Part shown: piece by piece, positions 32,319 to 42,542 of the stretch
How positions within the stretch are numbered: the first letter of the stretch is position 1
Layout of the letters: each line of letters opens with the position of its first letter
Source: Faecalicatena contorta
GTDB taxonomy: Bacteria; Bacillota; Clostridia; Lachnospirales; Lachnospiraceae
Direction: 5' to 3'
Assembly: GCF_003149105.1 (NCBI RefSeq)
Contig: NZ_QGDS01000013.1
Location: 1 to 64,000, forward strand
DNA: 64,000 nt
Position numbers and translations under genes: made by a program
The notes under the pieces: model-generated
The model's input: the letters and a program-made list of their open reading frames with translations, nothing else
Databases searched by the model: none
Told to the model about the DNA's origin: nothing

Positions 32319-33404
32319 ATGGATACAGAAGAAGTTAAGAAGCCTTATTTTACAATTGTCATGCCTGCCTATGGTGTGGAGAAGTACATAGATAGAGCCA
32401 TTTTGAGTATACAGAAGCAGACATTTGAAAATTGGGAAGTAGTGGTAGTAGATGACTGCTCAAAAGATAAGAGTGGTGAAATTGCCCGTAAGTATGCGGC
32501 AGGAGATTCCCGTATCCGGGTTATCCGGCATGAAATTAATCAGGGTGTGAGTGCTGCGCGAAACACAGGTACAAAGGCGGCGTCAGGAGAATATATCTGG
32601 TATATGGACCCAGATGATTATGTGGATGCTACGCTGCTGGAACAGGTATATGCCTCTATAGAGCGTAATCCGGCACAGGTCATCCTATTTGGGCATGTGG
32701 AAGAGTATTATGACAAAAAGGGAAATCTTCAATATACTCATTCTATTTGTCCTAAAGAATACTATTTTCAAACGTCAGAAGAGTTACGGCCTTATATCAT
32801 TGAGTTAGAGCAAGAAACAATGTACGGGTATCCATGGAATAAGATTTATCTGCTTTCCTATATCCGGGAATTAAAACTGGAATATGAGAATGTAAAACTG
32901 ATAGAGGATATTGTATTTAATATTAAATACTTTATGGATATTGAAACTTTGAATATTCTTCCTGTCACACCGTACCATTATGGAAAGAAAATGGAAGAGA
33001 ATCTGACAAACAGGTTTGTACCTGATTACTTTGTGTTACACAGGCAAAGGATAGAAATGTTGTTTGATCAGTTTTCCTACTGGGGAATCTGTACTCCAGA
33101 GGTCCGAAGTATACTGGGGAGCCTCTATGCCCGGTATATACTTTCTGCCTTGGAACGAAATTGTAATAAAAATACAGGAATGAACCATGCACAGCGCTAT
33201 AAATGGTGCAGAGAAGTATTCGCCCAGGGGCTATTTAATGAGCTGATTCCAATAGCGCGGGCAAAAGATAGTATACCGCTTCGCATTACACTGGTATTAT
33301 TCAGATGGAAAAAGGTAATCCTCTGTTTAATAATGGGCCGGGGAATCTATATTGTAAAAAAGTATATTCCTATGGTTTATTCAAAGGTGAAATCAGGACG
33401 GTAA
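32319..33404 (+). CDS. Glycosyltransferase family 2 (GT-A fold)
   Basis: 361 residues from ATG 32319, behind GAGAGGT. N-terminal GT-A domain: FTIVMPAYGVEKYIDRAILS, VVVVDDCSKDKSGEIA, GVSAARNTGTKAASGEYIWYMDPDDY (DxD motif). C-terminal half is less conserved and ends in a hydrophobic basic segment that may sit on the membrane. Donor and acceptor unknown. Confidence 0.88.
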   Translation: MDTEEVKKPYFTIVMPAYGVEKYIDRAILSIQKQTFENWEVVVVDDCSKDKSGEIARKYAAGDSRIRVIRHEINQGVSAARNTGTKAASGEYIWYMDPDDYVDATLLEQVYASIERNPAQVILFGHVEEYYDKKGNLQYTHSICPKEYYFQTSEELRPYIIELEQETMYGYPWNKIYLLSYIRELKLEYENVKLIEDIVFNIKYFMDIETLNILPVTPYHYGKKMEENLTNRFVPDYFVLHRQRIEMLFDQFSYWGICTPEVRSILGSLYARYILSALERNCNKNTGMNHAQRYKWCREVFAQGLFNELIPIARAKDSIPLRITLVLFRWKKVILCLIMGRGIYIVKKYIPMVYSKVKSGR

Positions 33405-33434
33405 ATGTGTGTGTTAAAAACTTTAAGGAGGATC

Positions 33435-34829
33435 ATGAAGAAAAATAAAGGATTCAAACAGGTACTATTTCTTTTTAAAATATGTTATTTAATGTATGTA
33501 TTACTGGCATTTAATGCGTTTGTAAACGGGACAGCCTGGATGAACAAGGCTTCGTATGTAATTACGGTATTGGGAATCGGGGGAATCCTGTGGATGATCT
33601 TTCGCTATAAACGATATAAAAAAGCATATAACGTATGGCTGCTCGGGGCTTTTGTGGTCAGTTACCTAATCAGTGCTGTAACACATCTTTCATATGGAGT
33701 GACAGAAAATGTGAAGGGTATGATTTGGCTTGTTCTTCCCCTTGTACTTGTCTATGTGGGGACATTTGATATGTCAGGCACGGAAATACGCCGGGAGATG
33801 AGAATTCTGTCTGGTATCTATATTTTTTATTGTACGATAGCTAATCTTATAAGTTTAAGCATGGTATATTGGGGGCGTATGTATGACCACATAGATGACA
33901 TGGGAGTCGCCCATGGAATCGGTTACCGCTGGAATCGTCTGTGGGGAGTCTATGATGACCCAAATCATGGGGCAACCATTACCGTGATAGCTTTGTTTAT
34001 GTTGATATATCTGTTTTGCTGTGCAAAAAAACTGTGGCAAAGGTGTGTGTGCATTCTAATTATTATTGTGAACTATCTCTATGTAGTACTGTCGGATTCC
34101 CGAACAGGTATGATATCTTTGGGAGGAGGAATTCTGCTTTACGGCCTTCTTCTGTTTTGTATGAAAATAAAGCAGAGAGCTCACCTGAAGCGGGCGTTCG
34201 TACCTCTGGCATGTGTAGTAGTGATAACCGGAATCACTTTTGCCAGTGATGCAGCTCTGAAATTAGCGTATCAACCTATTGAGCAGAAAATTGTACAACA
34301 ATTAGAAGAAAAGAAGGAAATAGTTTCTCAGCCTAAGAATAATAAAAATAATGTGCGAAAAAGTGAATTGAAAAAAGATTACACCAATGGAAGAATGGAG
34401 ATATGGAAAAATGGATTACAGATAGCACAAAAATCTCCTGTAGTTGGTGTCGGATATAGGAACATAGCTCAGTATGCAAAAGTGCATTTCCCGGAAGGAT
34501 ATCTTGCCAAAAATGATTCCGGTGTGAAATATGACTCTATGCATAATCTGGAATTAGACGTTTTAGTAGGACAAGGAATTTTAGGAATAACAATTTGCAT
34601 TCTTTTGGCAGGAAATATACTTTTTATTTTATATAAGAAGGTACATCAAGTACCAGCAGAATATCATAGAGAGTTTGTGTTCTCGGCAACTATAGTAGGA
34701 GCCTTAGCTGTGGCAGGAACGTTTTTGTCTTTTATTTTCTATGTAAATGCACCTCAGAATATCTGCTTTTGGTTGTTCCTGGGATATGCGATGAGATTTT
34801 GTCAGATAGGAGTAGAGAAAGAGGCATGA
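33435..34829 (+). CDS. Wzy-type polysaccharide polymerase / O-antigen ligase-like protein
   Basis: 464 residues from ATG 33435 with AAGGAGG just upstream; an earlier ATG at 33405 lacks a site. About 11 hydrophobic helices and a large extracytoplasmic loop (about 300-370, ending before MHNLELDVLVGQGILG). The motif YDDPNHGATITVIALFML and DSRTGMIS are typical of O-antigen ligase/polymerase families. It is the clearest candidate to polymerise repeat units exported by the flippase at 38001. Stop overlaps the next start (ATGA). Confidence 0.82.
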   Translation: MKKNKGFKQVLFLFKICYLMYVLLAFNAFVNGTAWMNKASYVITVLGIGGILWMIFRYKRYKKAYNVWLLGAFVVSYLISAVTHLSYGVTENVKGMIWLVLPLVLVYVGTFDMSGTEIRREMRILSGIYIFYCTIANLISLSMVYWGRMYDHIDDMGVAHGIGYRWNRLWGVYDDPNHGATITVIALFMLIYLFCCAKKLWQRCVCILIIIVNYLYVVLSDSRTGMISLGGGILLYGLLLFCMKIKQRAHLKRAFVPLACVVVITGITFASDAALKLAYQPIEQKIVQQLEEKKEIVSQPKNNKNNVRKSELKKDYTNGRMEIWKNGLQIAQKSPVVGVGYRNIAQYAKVHFPEGYLAKNDSGVKYDSMHNLELDVLVGQGILGITICILLAGNILFILYKKVHQVPAEYHREFVFSATIVGALAVAGTFLSFIFYVNAPQNICFWLFLGYAMRFCQIGVEKEA

Positions 34830-35950
34830 GACGAATATTAGTTGGTTTCATCATGAATGGGAAAGCAGGAGGAATTGATAAATATCTATTGAATTTTTTA
34901 GAGTCTATATGTCAGGGAGAAATTCATGAGGAGGTACGGATAGACTTTTTGACCAATGAAATTGAAGAAGAATTAAGGCAATATCTGACACGATATAATT
35001 CGGAGTTGTATGCAATTGCGAGTTTAAAACATCCTTTGAAACAGTTTCGGCAAGTATGTGATGTTTTAGGGGAAAAACATTATGATATGGTATATCTCAA
35101 TGTATCCACTGCAATTGATTGTGTTGCGGCATTTGCTGCAAAAAAAGCAGGAATCTCGGAACGGGCAATACATAGTCATTCCAGTGGAAATGATTGTGAA
35201 AGTGCGTTACAGCGTTTTGTATATAATATAGCACACCGGGTGTGTAAGACGTTTTTCTACAAAGCCGGGACCAGATTTTACGGCTGCTCTGTAAAAGCAG
35301 GAGAGTGGGCTTTTCCCAAAAAGATTGTGAGCTCAGAGCAGTTTGAGGTGGTTTATAATGCTGTAGACGGAAACAAGTTTCAATATAATCCTGCTGTAAG
35401 AACGGGAGTACGACAGGAATTAGAGCTCGGAGATGAAAGGTTATTTGTTATTGGACATATTGGTAATTTTTGTTACGTGAAAAATTATCCATTTTTGATA
35501 GAAGTATTTGAGCAAATATATAATCGCAATAAGGCGTCAAGGCTGTTACTTGTGGGAACTGGTGTGGAACTAGAGGATATAAAGAAAATAGTAAAAGAAA
35601 AGAAGTTAGAGAAAGTTGTACAATTTTTAGGCTGGAGATCTGATACAGAACGATTATATCAAGGAATGGACTTGTTCTTACTTCCGTCAAGGTTTGAAGG
35701 ACTCCCCGTTGTAGGAGTAGAGGCACAATATACCAAACTTCCCTGTGTATTTAGTGACTCCATTACAAGAGAAGCTAAAATACAAGATCATTGTTATTTT
35801 CTTCCTTTAACAGATACTCCTAAGAAATGGGCAGAATTTATTTTACAGCATTCAACTGTGGACAGACATCAAATAAAATTGACTGAGGAAGCAAGTCATT
35901 ATAATTTGGATACACAAAAAGAGCAGTTAAGGAGGATTGTATGCCATTAG
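34826..35950 (+). CDS. Glycosyltransferase family 4
   Basis: 374 residues from ATG 34826 (ATGA overlap); the frame extends further upstream inside wzy without support. N-terminal GFIMNGKAGGIDKYLLNF, AIHSHSS, and a C-terminal donor domain with IGHIGNFCYVKNYPFLIEVF, LLLVGTGVEL, VVQFLGWRSDTERLYQGMD and FLLPSRFEGLPVVGVEAQ (E-x7-E type). EpsF/CapM-like. Specificity unknown. Confidence 0.88.
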   Translation: MRRILVGFIMNGKAGGIDKYLLNFLESICQGEIHEEVRIDFLTNEIEEELRQYLTRYNSELYAIASLKHPLKQFRQVCDVLGEKHYDMVYLNVSTAIDCVAAFAAKKAGISERAIHSHSSGNDCESALQRFVYNIAHRVCKTFFYKAGTRFYGCSVKAGEWAFPKKIVSSEQFEVVYNAVDGNKFQYNPAVRTGVRQELELGDERLFVIGHIGNFCYVKNYPFLIEVFEQIYNRNKASRLLLVGTGVELEDIKKIVKEKKLEKVVQFLGWRSDTERLYQGMDLFLLPSRFEGLPVVGVEAQYTKLPCVFSDSITREAKIQDHCYFLPLTDTPKKWAEFILQHSTVDRHQIKLTEEASHYNLDTQKEQLRRIVCH

Positions 35951-36948
35951 TCAGTGTGATTGTAGCCGCCTATAATGTAGAACGCTACCTTGAAGTGTGC
36001 ATCAAGAGCCTTATGAGACAGAGCTGGAAAGATTTGGAGATTTTATTGATTGATGATGGTGCTACGGACAGGACTGGAAAAATCTGTGATGAATATGCCA
36101 ATATAGATTCCCGTATCCGTGTTATACATAAGAAAAACGGCGGAATATCAGATGTGAGAAACACAGGATTGGCACAGGCTTTGGGAAAATATGTCATGTA
36201 TGTGGATGGAGACGATTATGTGGCAGAGAATTATGTAGAGGCTGCCGTTTCCTGTGCGGAGAAGCATCAGGCAGATATAGTCATCATGGATTTTGAGGAA
36301 ATAGAAGAAGCTACGGGCAGGCGGGATAAATGGAGTATGCAAATTCCAAGGGATAGAGTAATGGATATAAAGCAAATTCCTGAGTTACTTATTACGGTGC
36401 CAAGTCCTTGTAATAAACTGTATAACCGAAATTTTTGGCAGAGCACAGGATTGATGTATCCTTTGGGCAGGAATTATGAAGATCTTACAATGACTCCTCG
36501 ACTTTTAGTAAATGCAGCCCGGATTGTATATTTACAAAGTCAGCCGCTGTATTATTATATAGTACATGAAGGTTCTATTATGCGCAGCAGAAACTTTCAG
36601 AAGAGCTATATGGACAGAAAAGCAGCAATTGAAGATATCCTGTTGTATTTCCGGGAAGAAGGATTGTATGAAACATTTCGGGATGAGCTGGAATATCTTG
36701 CCTTTGAGCATGCCTATTTTATACCTATAAAGGAAATACTTGTATATGAGCCGAGAAGTCTATATTTAAGGGCGTTTAGGGAATATATATCTGAGATATT
36801 TCCCAAGGCTTCGAAAAATCCATATGTAAAGAAATCTTTGTCCTCAAAGGATAAAATAATGTTAAGACTAATGAAATGGAGATTATATGGTGTTATGATT
36901 ATCTTGTCCAAAGCTCGCAGGCAGGTGGATATCATGCGTCATAAATAG
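35941..36948 (+). CDS. Glycosyltransferase family 2
   Basis: 335 residues; overlaps the previous gene by 10 bases. GT-A motifs: LVSVIVAAYNVERYLEVCIKS, ILLIDDGATDRTGKICDEYA, GGISDVRNTGLAQALGKYVM and YVDGDDYV. EpsJ-like with a helical C-terminal third. Specificity unknown. Confidence 0.88.
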   Translation: MPLVSVIVAAYNVERYLEVCIKSLMRQSWKDLEILLIDDGATDRTGKICDEYANIDSRIRVIHKKNGGISDVRNTGLAQALGKYVMYVDGDDYVAENYVEAAVSCAEKHQADIVIMDFEEIEEATGRRDKWSMQIPRDRVMDIKQIPELLITVPSPCNKLYNRNFWQSTGLMYPLGRNYEDLTMTPRLLVNAARIVYLQSQPLYYYIVHEGSIMRSRNFQKSYMDRKAAIEDILLYFREEGLYETFRDELEYLAFEHAYFIPIKEILVYEPRSLYLRAFREYISEIFPKASKNPYVKKSLSSKDKIMLRLMKWRLYGVMIILSKARRQVDIMRHK

Positions 36949-36968
36949 TAACAAAGTGGAGGAGAGTA

Positions 36969-37994
36969 ATGAAAAAAATTTTATCAATTGTAATTCCGTC
37001 CTATAACGTAGAAAAATATCTGGAGCAAACTTTGACATCCTTTGTAGAGACAAGCATTTTAGGAGATATTGAGGTACTGGTGGTGGATGACGGTTCTAAA
37101 GACAGTACAGCAGAAATCGGGAAAAGATTTGAAGAACAGTACCCTGAGACATTCCGGGTGATTTCTAAGGAGAATGGGGGACATGGCTCTACTATTAATA
37201 AAGGAATTGAAGAATGTACAGGAAAATATTTTAAAGTAGTGGATGGAGATGACTGGGTAAATACGTCAGGTTTTAAAATTCTTGTAGAAAAGCTCAAGTC
37301 CTGTGACGCAGATTATATTGTTACAAACTATTATGAGGTAGATGACCAGACCGGTGAGAAGACAGGAAGAGATTATGCCCAACTGAAGAAAGAGGGTATG
37401 GAAGAAAGCCGGTGGAATTTCAATGATGTGGCAAAAAGGGCACAGCCGGCCATGCATGCTCTTGTTTTCAGAAGCAGCATTTTAAAGGAAAATCAGATAA
37501 GATTGGATGAACACAGTTTCTATGTGGATGTGGAGTACGTTCTTTATCCCCTTCCCTATGTAGAATCTGTAGTTTATTTTGACTTGTATGTGTATATGTA
37601 TCGACTTGCTCTCGTCACACAGAGTGTTAGTATACAGGGCTTTCGGAAACATATACAAAACCATATAGACGTTATCTTGCATTTAGCGGAATTTGCTGAG
37701 AAATATAAGAATTCAGCAACCGAAGAAAAACAAGTTAAGGTGGATTTTATTGGAAAACGGATTGCACAAATGGTGGGGGACCAGATTACTATTTTTATGA
37801 GTTATCCCACTGGAGATAAAGAGAATAAAGCTAAGTTTTTGCGATTTGATAAAGATCTAAAGGAAAAGAGTGAATGGATATATAATCTGTCTTCTTATGA
37901 GAGTGGAACACTAAGGATTTTGAGGAAGATGAATTTTAATGGGTATAAACTTATTATGGGAGCAGGTCAGAAAAGGAATGGCATGGAAGGGTAG
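36969..37994 (+). CDS. Glycosyltransferase family 2
   Basis: 341 residues; GTGGAGGAGA before ATG 36969. Motifs LSIVIPSYNVEKYLEQTL, VLVVDDGSKDSTAEIG, GGHGSTINKGIEECTGKYFK and VVDGDDWVN. Differs from its neighbour by GHGSTINKG in place of the usual RN-G motif, a form often seen in Firmicutes GT2 enzymes. Last glycosyltransferase before the first flippase. Confidence 0.88.
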   Translation: MKKILSIVIPSYNVEKYLEQTLTSFVETSILGDIEVLVVDDGSKDSTAEIGKRFEEQYPETFRVISKENGGHGSTINKGIEECTGKYFKVVDGDDWVNTSGFKILVEKLKSCDADYIVTNYYEVDDQTGEKTGRDYAQLKKEGMEESRWNFNDVAKRAQPAMHALVFRSSILKENQIRLDEHSFYVDVEYVLYPLPYVESVVYFDLYVYMYRLALVTQSVSIQGFRKHIQNHIDVILHLAEFAEKYKNSATEEKQVKVDFIGKRIAQMVGDQITIFMSYPTGDKENKAKFLRFDKDLKEKSEWIYNLSSYESGTLRILRKMNFNGYKLIMGAGQKRNGMEG

Positions 37995-38000
37995 CTTAAT

Positions 38001-39464
38001 ATGAAAATTAGATCTGTAAGATTCAACTTTATTATGAATTTCATATTGACTGCATCATCAATTATCTTTCCATTAATTACTTTTCCATATATCTCCAGAG
38101 TTTTGCAAGCAACTGGAAATGGGAAGGTTGCGTTTGTCACTTCTGTGCTGACGTATTTTACAATGTTTGCAAGTTTAGGTATTCCAACTTATGGAATACG
38201 GGCATGTGCAAAAGTACGGGAAGACAAAGAAAAACTATCACATACGGTTCAAGAATTACTGATTATCAATACGATAACGATGCTTTTCACATATATCGTA
38301 TTTGTAATTTTGTTACACGTTATTCCTGAATTTGCAGTAGAGAAGGAATTGATGTGGATTAATAGCATTAGTCTCGTGTTAAATATTTTTGGAGTGAGTT
38401 GGCTGTATAATGCATTAGAACAGTATGCTTATATAACAATATGTTCCCTTGTTTTTAAGGTGATTTCTATTATCATGATGTTTGCCTGGGTGAAGAATCC
38501 GGAGGACTATGTGAAGTATGGAGCAATCACAGTATTTGCAGCATCCGGGTCTTATGTAATGAACTTCATTAATATGCATAGATATGTATCGTTGCGAAAG
38601 ACAGGGACATATAACTTCAGGCAGCATTTAAAACCAGTTGGTATTTTTTTTGCAACATCTGCGGCTATCAGTGTATATACAAATCTTGATGTGGTGATGC
38701 TGCGTTTTATGAAGGATGATGCAGAAGTTGGTTATTACAATGCGTCTATTAAAGTAAAAACGATTCTGGTAAGTCTGATTACTTCACTGGGCACAGTGCT
38801 TTTGCCCAGGCTGTCATTTTATGTACATACAAAAGATAAGGCTGCGTTTCACAGTACAATTGTCAAAGCCTTTAATTTTGTACTCGTGTTAGCGACATCT
38901 GTGACAGTATACTTTATGCTGTTTGCAAAAGAAACTATTTTAGTGCTCTCTGGGGAAGGATATGCCCCGGCTGTAATGCCAATGTTCTTATTAATGCCGA
39001 CAGTATTGTTTATAGGGCTTTCTAATATAACGGGAATACAGGTATTAGTTCCTATTAATAAAGAGAAGAAAGTACTGATGTCAATTATGTATGGGGCAAT
39101 TTTAGACTTTATACTTAATCTGATATTGATACCAGAATATGGAGCTTCAGGAGCAGCGTTTGCTACGTTAATAGCTGAAGTGGTTGTATTTATTGTACAG
39201 TGCATCTATTTGAGAGATATGCTAAAAGCAATTGTAGGTGAATTGAGTATTGTGAAAGTGCTGGCTGCAGTTACGTGCAGTAGTGTTGTTGTAATATGGA
39301 TTAAAGGTGTATTGATTTTATCACCGTTTTTCATTATTAGCATAACAGGAATTATATTTTTTGTGGTATATTTCTCTTTGCTGTTATTAATGCGAGAGAA
39401 ATTTATAATGAGTGTTTGGAATTCCGTATGGGAGAGAGTGAAGGAAATTTCAAAGAAAAGATAA
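38001..39464 (+). CDS. Wzx-type polysaccharide repeat-unit flippase (first)
   Basis: 487 residues, 12-14 hydrophobic helices throughout, MOP superfamily. Starts RSVRFNFIMNFILTASSIIFPLITFPYISRV, the typical amphipathic start and first helix of polysaccharide flippases, with a second half LILIPEYGASGAAFATLIAEV. Would carry undecaprenyl-linked units across the membrane for the polymerase at 33435. Base composition becomes more AT-rich from here. Confidence 0.92.
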   Translation: MKIRSVRFNFIMNFILTASSIIFPLITFPYISRVLQATGNGKVAFVTSVLTYFTMFASLGIPTYGIRACAKVREDKEKLSHTVQELLIINTITMLFTYIVFVILLHVIPEFAVEKELMWINSISLVLNIFGVSWLYNALEQYAYITICSLVFKVISIIMMFAWVKNPEDYVKYGAITVFAASGSYVMNFINMHRYVSLRKTGTYNFRQHLKPVGIFFATSAAISVYTNLDVVMLRFMKDDAEVGYYNASIKVKTILVSLITSLGTVLLPRLSFYVHTKDKAAFHSTIVKAFNFVLVLATSVTVYFMLFAKETILVLSGEGYAPAVMPMFLLMPTVLFIGLSNITGIQVLVPINKEKKVLMSIMYGAILDFILNLILIPEYGASGAAFATLIAEVVVFIVQCIYLRDMLKAIVGELSIVKVLAAVTCSSVVVIWIKGVLILSPFFIISITGIIFFVVYFSLLLLMREKFIMSVWNSVWERVKEISKKR

Positions 39465-39532
39465 AGCAACGAAAATAATTATAAAATCAATAAAATGCTG
39501 TGAACATTAAGTAAAAGATGTGGAGGGGAAAG

Positions 39533-41356
39533 ATGGCTGCAGGAGGGACAAGATATTGGATAGATATAATACAAAAAGGAATAAAACGTATCTGGAAATG
39601 GGCGGGAAATTATAATCTGTTAACTGCAATCTGTATTAATGTTATTTTTTTGTCTCTCGTACTTACATTTTGTGAAGTAAAATATGAAACATCAGATGAT
39701 TATATTATGGCTGCAATTATGGCAGGGGCCTATAATGGAACTCCAAATCCGCATATGATATTTATTAATATCTTATGGGGATATCTTCTATTACCATTTT
39801 ATAATCTGATTCCTCAAATTAGTTGGTATTTAATCTCCCAATTGGTTCTATGTTTCTGTTCTTTTACAGTCGTGACATATTTATTGCTAAAAAGGCTGAA
39901 TATGATAATGGGAATTATGCTTTCTATCCTATTCATAACTTTTTTTTCTGATGATGCCTACATTGTGGTTCAATTTACAAAGACGGCTATCCTGGCTGTA
40001 ATGTCAGGTAGTATTTTGTTTCTTTATGCATTATTTCACAGAGGTATTAATAGAAAAAGAGAGATGATTTTAGGAGCACTCCTTATTTTGGTGGGTAGTT
40101 TGGTACGATTTAATGTAATTTATATAGCAGGTGGATTTTTGCTACTAATATTAGTAATTGAATTTATTAATATGTTTTGGATAAAAAAAGATGGAAGTTT
40201 TAGAAAGGTGATGAAGATTATCATCATTGGATCTGTACTGATAGGTACAGTTTTTGGGGCAAAAGAATTAGATGAATTTATCTATAAATGTGATGTGGGG
40301 TATTCTTATTTTAGAGATTATGGAAATGCAAGGGGGAACATTGTAGACAAAAGAGATCATGGTTATGTGGTAAATGCAGAAGAATATCAGAAAGCTGGTT
40401 TATCTGAAAATGATTACAGGTTATTGAGAACATGGAACTTTGGTGATCCTGATTTTTATACGTTGGAGCGTATGAATGAGGTGAAAAAAATAATTGATGA
40501 TTATCAATCCACATTAGATGTGGACAGAGATGCAGTAAAATATGAATTGAGGAGCAGAAACTATTGGTCATACCCTTCTTTGTGGGCCTGCTTTATTTTG
40601 TTTTTAATTAGTATTTTTTTAAATAAAAGATATTGGTGGGTTTCTATTTTTTCGACAGGATGCGGATATTTTTATTTGTACTATTTTGTTTCTAGTGCAA
40701 AAACAGTGTACAGAATAGAATATGCGGTATTCTTATGCATTTTTTTGACAGGTATTTACTTTTGGGATGAGAGAAATTGTCGAGAATTGAAAAACAAATT
40801 GGAAATCTTTAATATATGTGTTATATTAATAATGTTATTATGCATATACCAAGTACCAACATATCGTCTAAACCGCTGGGCAGAATATATCTATGGTGAA
40901 GAATACAAAAGTCATGTAGAAGATAATTTTTTCAATTCGTGGGATTATGACAGCAGACGATACAGATGTTCTGTTTATAATAAAGAAGCATTTTCACAAC
41001 TTCGTGGAGAAGTGGAAGAAAACACAGATGGTTTTTATTTTTTTAATTTTAGTACAGGAATTCAAACTTTATATTTATCTGCAAACCCATGGAAAGATGA
41101 GCAAAAAAGTTTCTGGAAGAACTCTTCATATTTGGGCGGCGTGAGTGTGAATTTTCCGGACGAATTAGAGCTACTAAAAACGAAAAATGTAAAAAATCCG
41201 ATAAAAAGTCTTGTAAATGAAAACGTTTATTTAGTTGATAACTTCTATCAGAAAGAAATATTAAAATATATTCAAGAACATTATTATCCAGAGGCAAGGA
41301 TGGAATTATATAAACAAATTGACGGATTTCAAATTTGGAAATTTTACAGAGATTGA
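39533..41356 (+). CDS. GT-C-like polytopic membrane protein, paralogue 1
   Basis: 607 residues from ATG 39533 behind GGAGGGG. About 10 N-terminal helices and a C-terminal soluble part (about 440-607). First extracytoplasmic loop carries CEVKYETSDDYI, matching YETNDDW and DTGDDAF of the two larger paralogues at 49861 and 51941. A loop-1 Asp pair is the usual catalytic mark of GT-C glycosyltransferases. Shared too: GSLVRFN and the end motif LLKTKNVKNPIKSL..NVY. Probably transfers a sugar from a polyprenyl phosphate outside the membrane. No named family recognised. Confidence 0.6.
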   Translation: MAAGGTRYWIDIIQKGIKRIWKWAGNYNLLTAICINVIFLSLVLTFCEVKYETSDDYIMAAIMAGAYNGTPNPHMIFINILWGYLLLPFYNLIPQISWYLISQLVLCFCSFTVVTYLLLKRLNMIMGIMLSILFITFFSDDAYIVVQFTKTAILAVMSGSILFLYALFHRGINRKREMILGALLILVGSLVRFNVIYIAGGFLLLILVIEFINMFWIKKDGSFRKVMKIIIIGSVLIGTVFGAKELDEFIYKCDVGYSYFRDYGNARGNIVDKRDHGYVVNAEEYQKAGLSENDYRLLRTWNFGDPDFYTLERMNEVKKIIDDYQSTLDVDRDAVKYELRSRNYWSYPSLWACFILFLISIFLNKRYWWVSIFSTGCGYFYLYYFVSSAKTVYRIEYAVFLCIFLTGIYFWDERNCRELKNKLEIFNICVILIMLLCIYQVPTYRLNRWAEYIYGEEYKSHVEDNFFNSWDYDSRRYRCSVYNKEAFSQLRGEVEENTDGFYFFNFSTGIQTLYLSANPWKDEQKSFWKNSSYLGGVSVNFPDELELLKTKNVKNPIKSLVNENVYLVDNFYQKEILKYIQEHYYPEARMELYKQIDGFQIWKFYRD

Positions 41357-41378
41357 TAAGGGAAATGGAGAAACGAGG

Positions 41379-42518
41379 ATGATAAGCTTTAATGTACCGC
41401 CAGTTATAGGAAAAGAACTGATTTATATTGAAGAAGCTATACGTTCACAGAAAATTTGTGGAGATGGGGATTTCACAAAACGATGTTCGAAATGGATGGA
41501 AGAAACTACAAGAACTTCAAAGGCATTACTCACAACTTCTTGTACACATGCGATGGAATTGGCGGCAATTTTAGCGAATATACAACCGGGGGATGAGGTG
41601 ATTATGCCATCATATACTTTTGTGTCAACTGCTGATGCATTTGTATTACGTGGAGCAAAAATTGTTTTTACAGATATCAGACCAGATACTATGAACATAG
41701 ATGAAAAATTAATTGAAGAAGCAATAACAGAAAGAACGAAAGCTATTGTTCCAGTACATTATGCGGGTGTAGCCTGTGAGATGGATACAATATATGATAT
41801 TGCAAAAAGACACAACCTATATGTAATTGAGGATGCGGCACAGGGGATGATGTCTACTTATAAAGGTCGATCTTTAGGAACTCTTGGTGATTATGGTTGT
41901 TACAGTTTTCATGAAACTAAAAATTATAGTATGGGAGAAGGGGGGGCTTTATTAATACAAAACCCTGATAATGTAATACGAGCAGAAATTATTAGAGAAA
42001 AAGGCACTAACCGTAGTCAATTTTTTAGAGGGGAAATAGACAAATACACATGGATGGATGTAGGTTCTTCTTACTTGCCAAGTGAATTGAATGCAGCATA
42101 TCTTTGGGCACAGTTAGAGAAAGCAGATGATATATATCAAAACCGAATGAAATCATGGCAATTGTATCACGACAATTTAAAAAGATTGCAGGAAGAGGGC
42201 ACTATTGAATTGCCAAAAGTACCTAATGAGTGCGTACATAATGCACACATGTTTTACATAAAGGCTAAAAATTTAGAAGAGAGAAGCAATTTGATACATT
42301 ACTTAAAAGGGAAAAACATAAATTGTGTATTTCATTATATCCCGTTACATTCGTCCCCAGCCGGGAAAAAATTAGGGGTATTTCAAGGTGAAGATAAATA
42401 TACAACAAAAGAGAGTGAACGATTGATGCGCCTTCCGCTATATTATGGCTTAGGAGGGGATGCAGTAGAGTATATTGCTGAACAAATTAGAAATTTTTAT
42501 AAAGATTATAAAAAGTAG
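41379..42518 (+). CDS. wecE: dTDP-4-amino-4,6-dideoxygalactose transaminase (WecE/RffA-like)
   Basis: PLP aminotransferase, 379 residues from ATG 41379; the frame start at 41319 lies inside the previous gene. Very close to E. coli WecE over its whole length: SYTFVSTADAFVLRGAKIVF, DIRPDTMNIDEKLIEEAITE, VPVHYAGVACEMDTI, PLP Lys181 in SFHETKNYSMGEGG, REKGTNRSQFFRGEIDKYTW. Product would be dTDP-Fuc4N from dTDP-4-keto-6-deoxyglucose. rmlA and rmlB are not in the window, so the donor must come from elsewhere. Confidence 0.9.
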   Translation: MISFNVPPVIGKELIYIEEAIRSQKICGDGDFTKRCSKWMEETTRTSKALLTTSCTHAMELAAILANIQPGDEVIMPSYTFVSTADAFVLRGAKIVFTDIRPDTMNIDEKLIEEAITERTKAIVPVHYAGVACEMDTIYDIAKRHNLYVIEDAAQGMMSTYKGRSLGTLGDYGCYSFHETKNYSMGEGGALLIQNPDNVIRAEIIREKGTNRSQFFRGEIDKYTWMDVGSSYLPSELNAAYLWAQLEKADDIYQNRMKSWQLYHDNLKRLQEEGTIELPKVPNECVHNAHMFYIKAKNLEERSNLIHYLKGKNINCVFHYIPLHSSPAGKKLGVFQGEDKYTTKESERLMRLPLYYGLGGDAVEYIAEQIRNFYKDYKK

Positions 42519-42542
42519 GGTTGAAATATAATGGAGAAACTA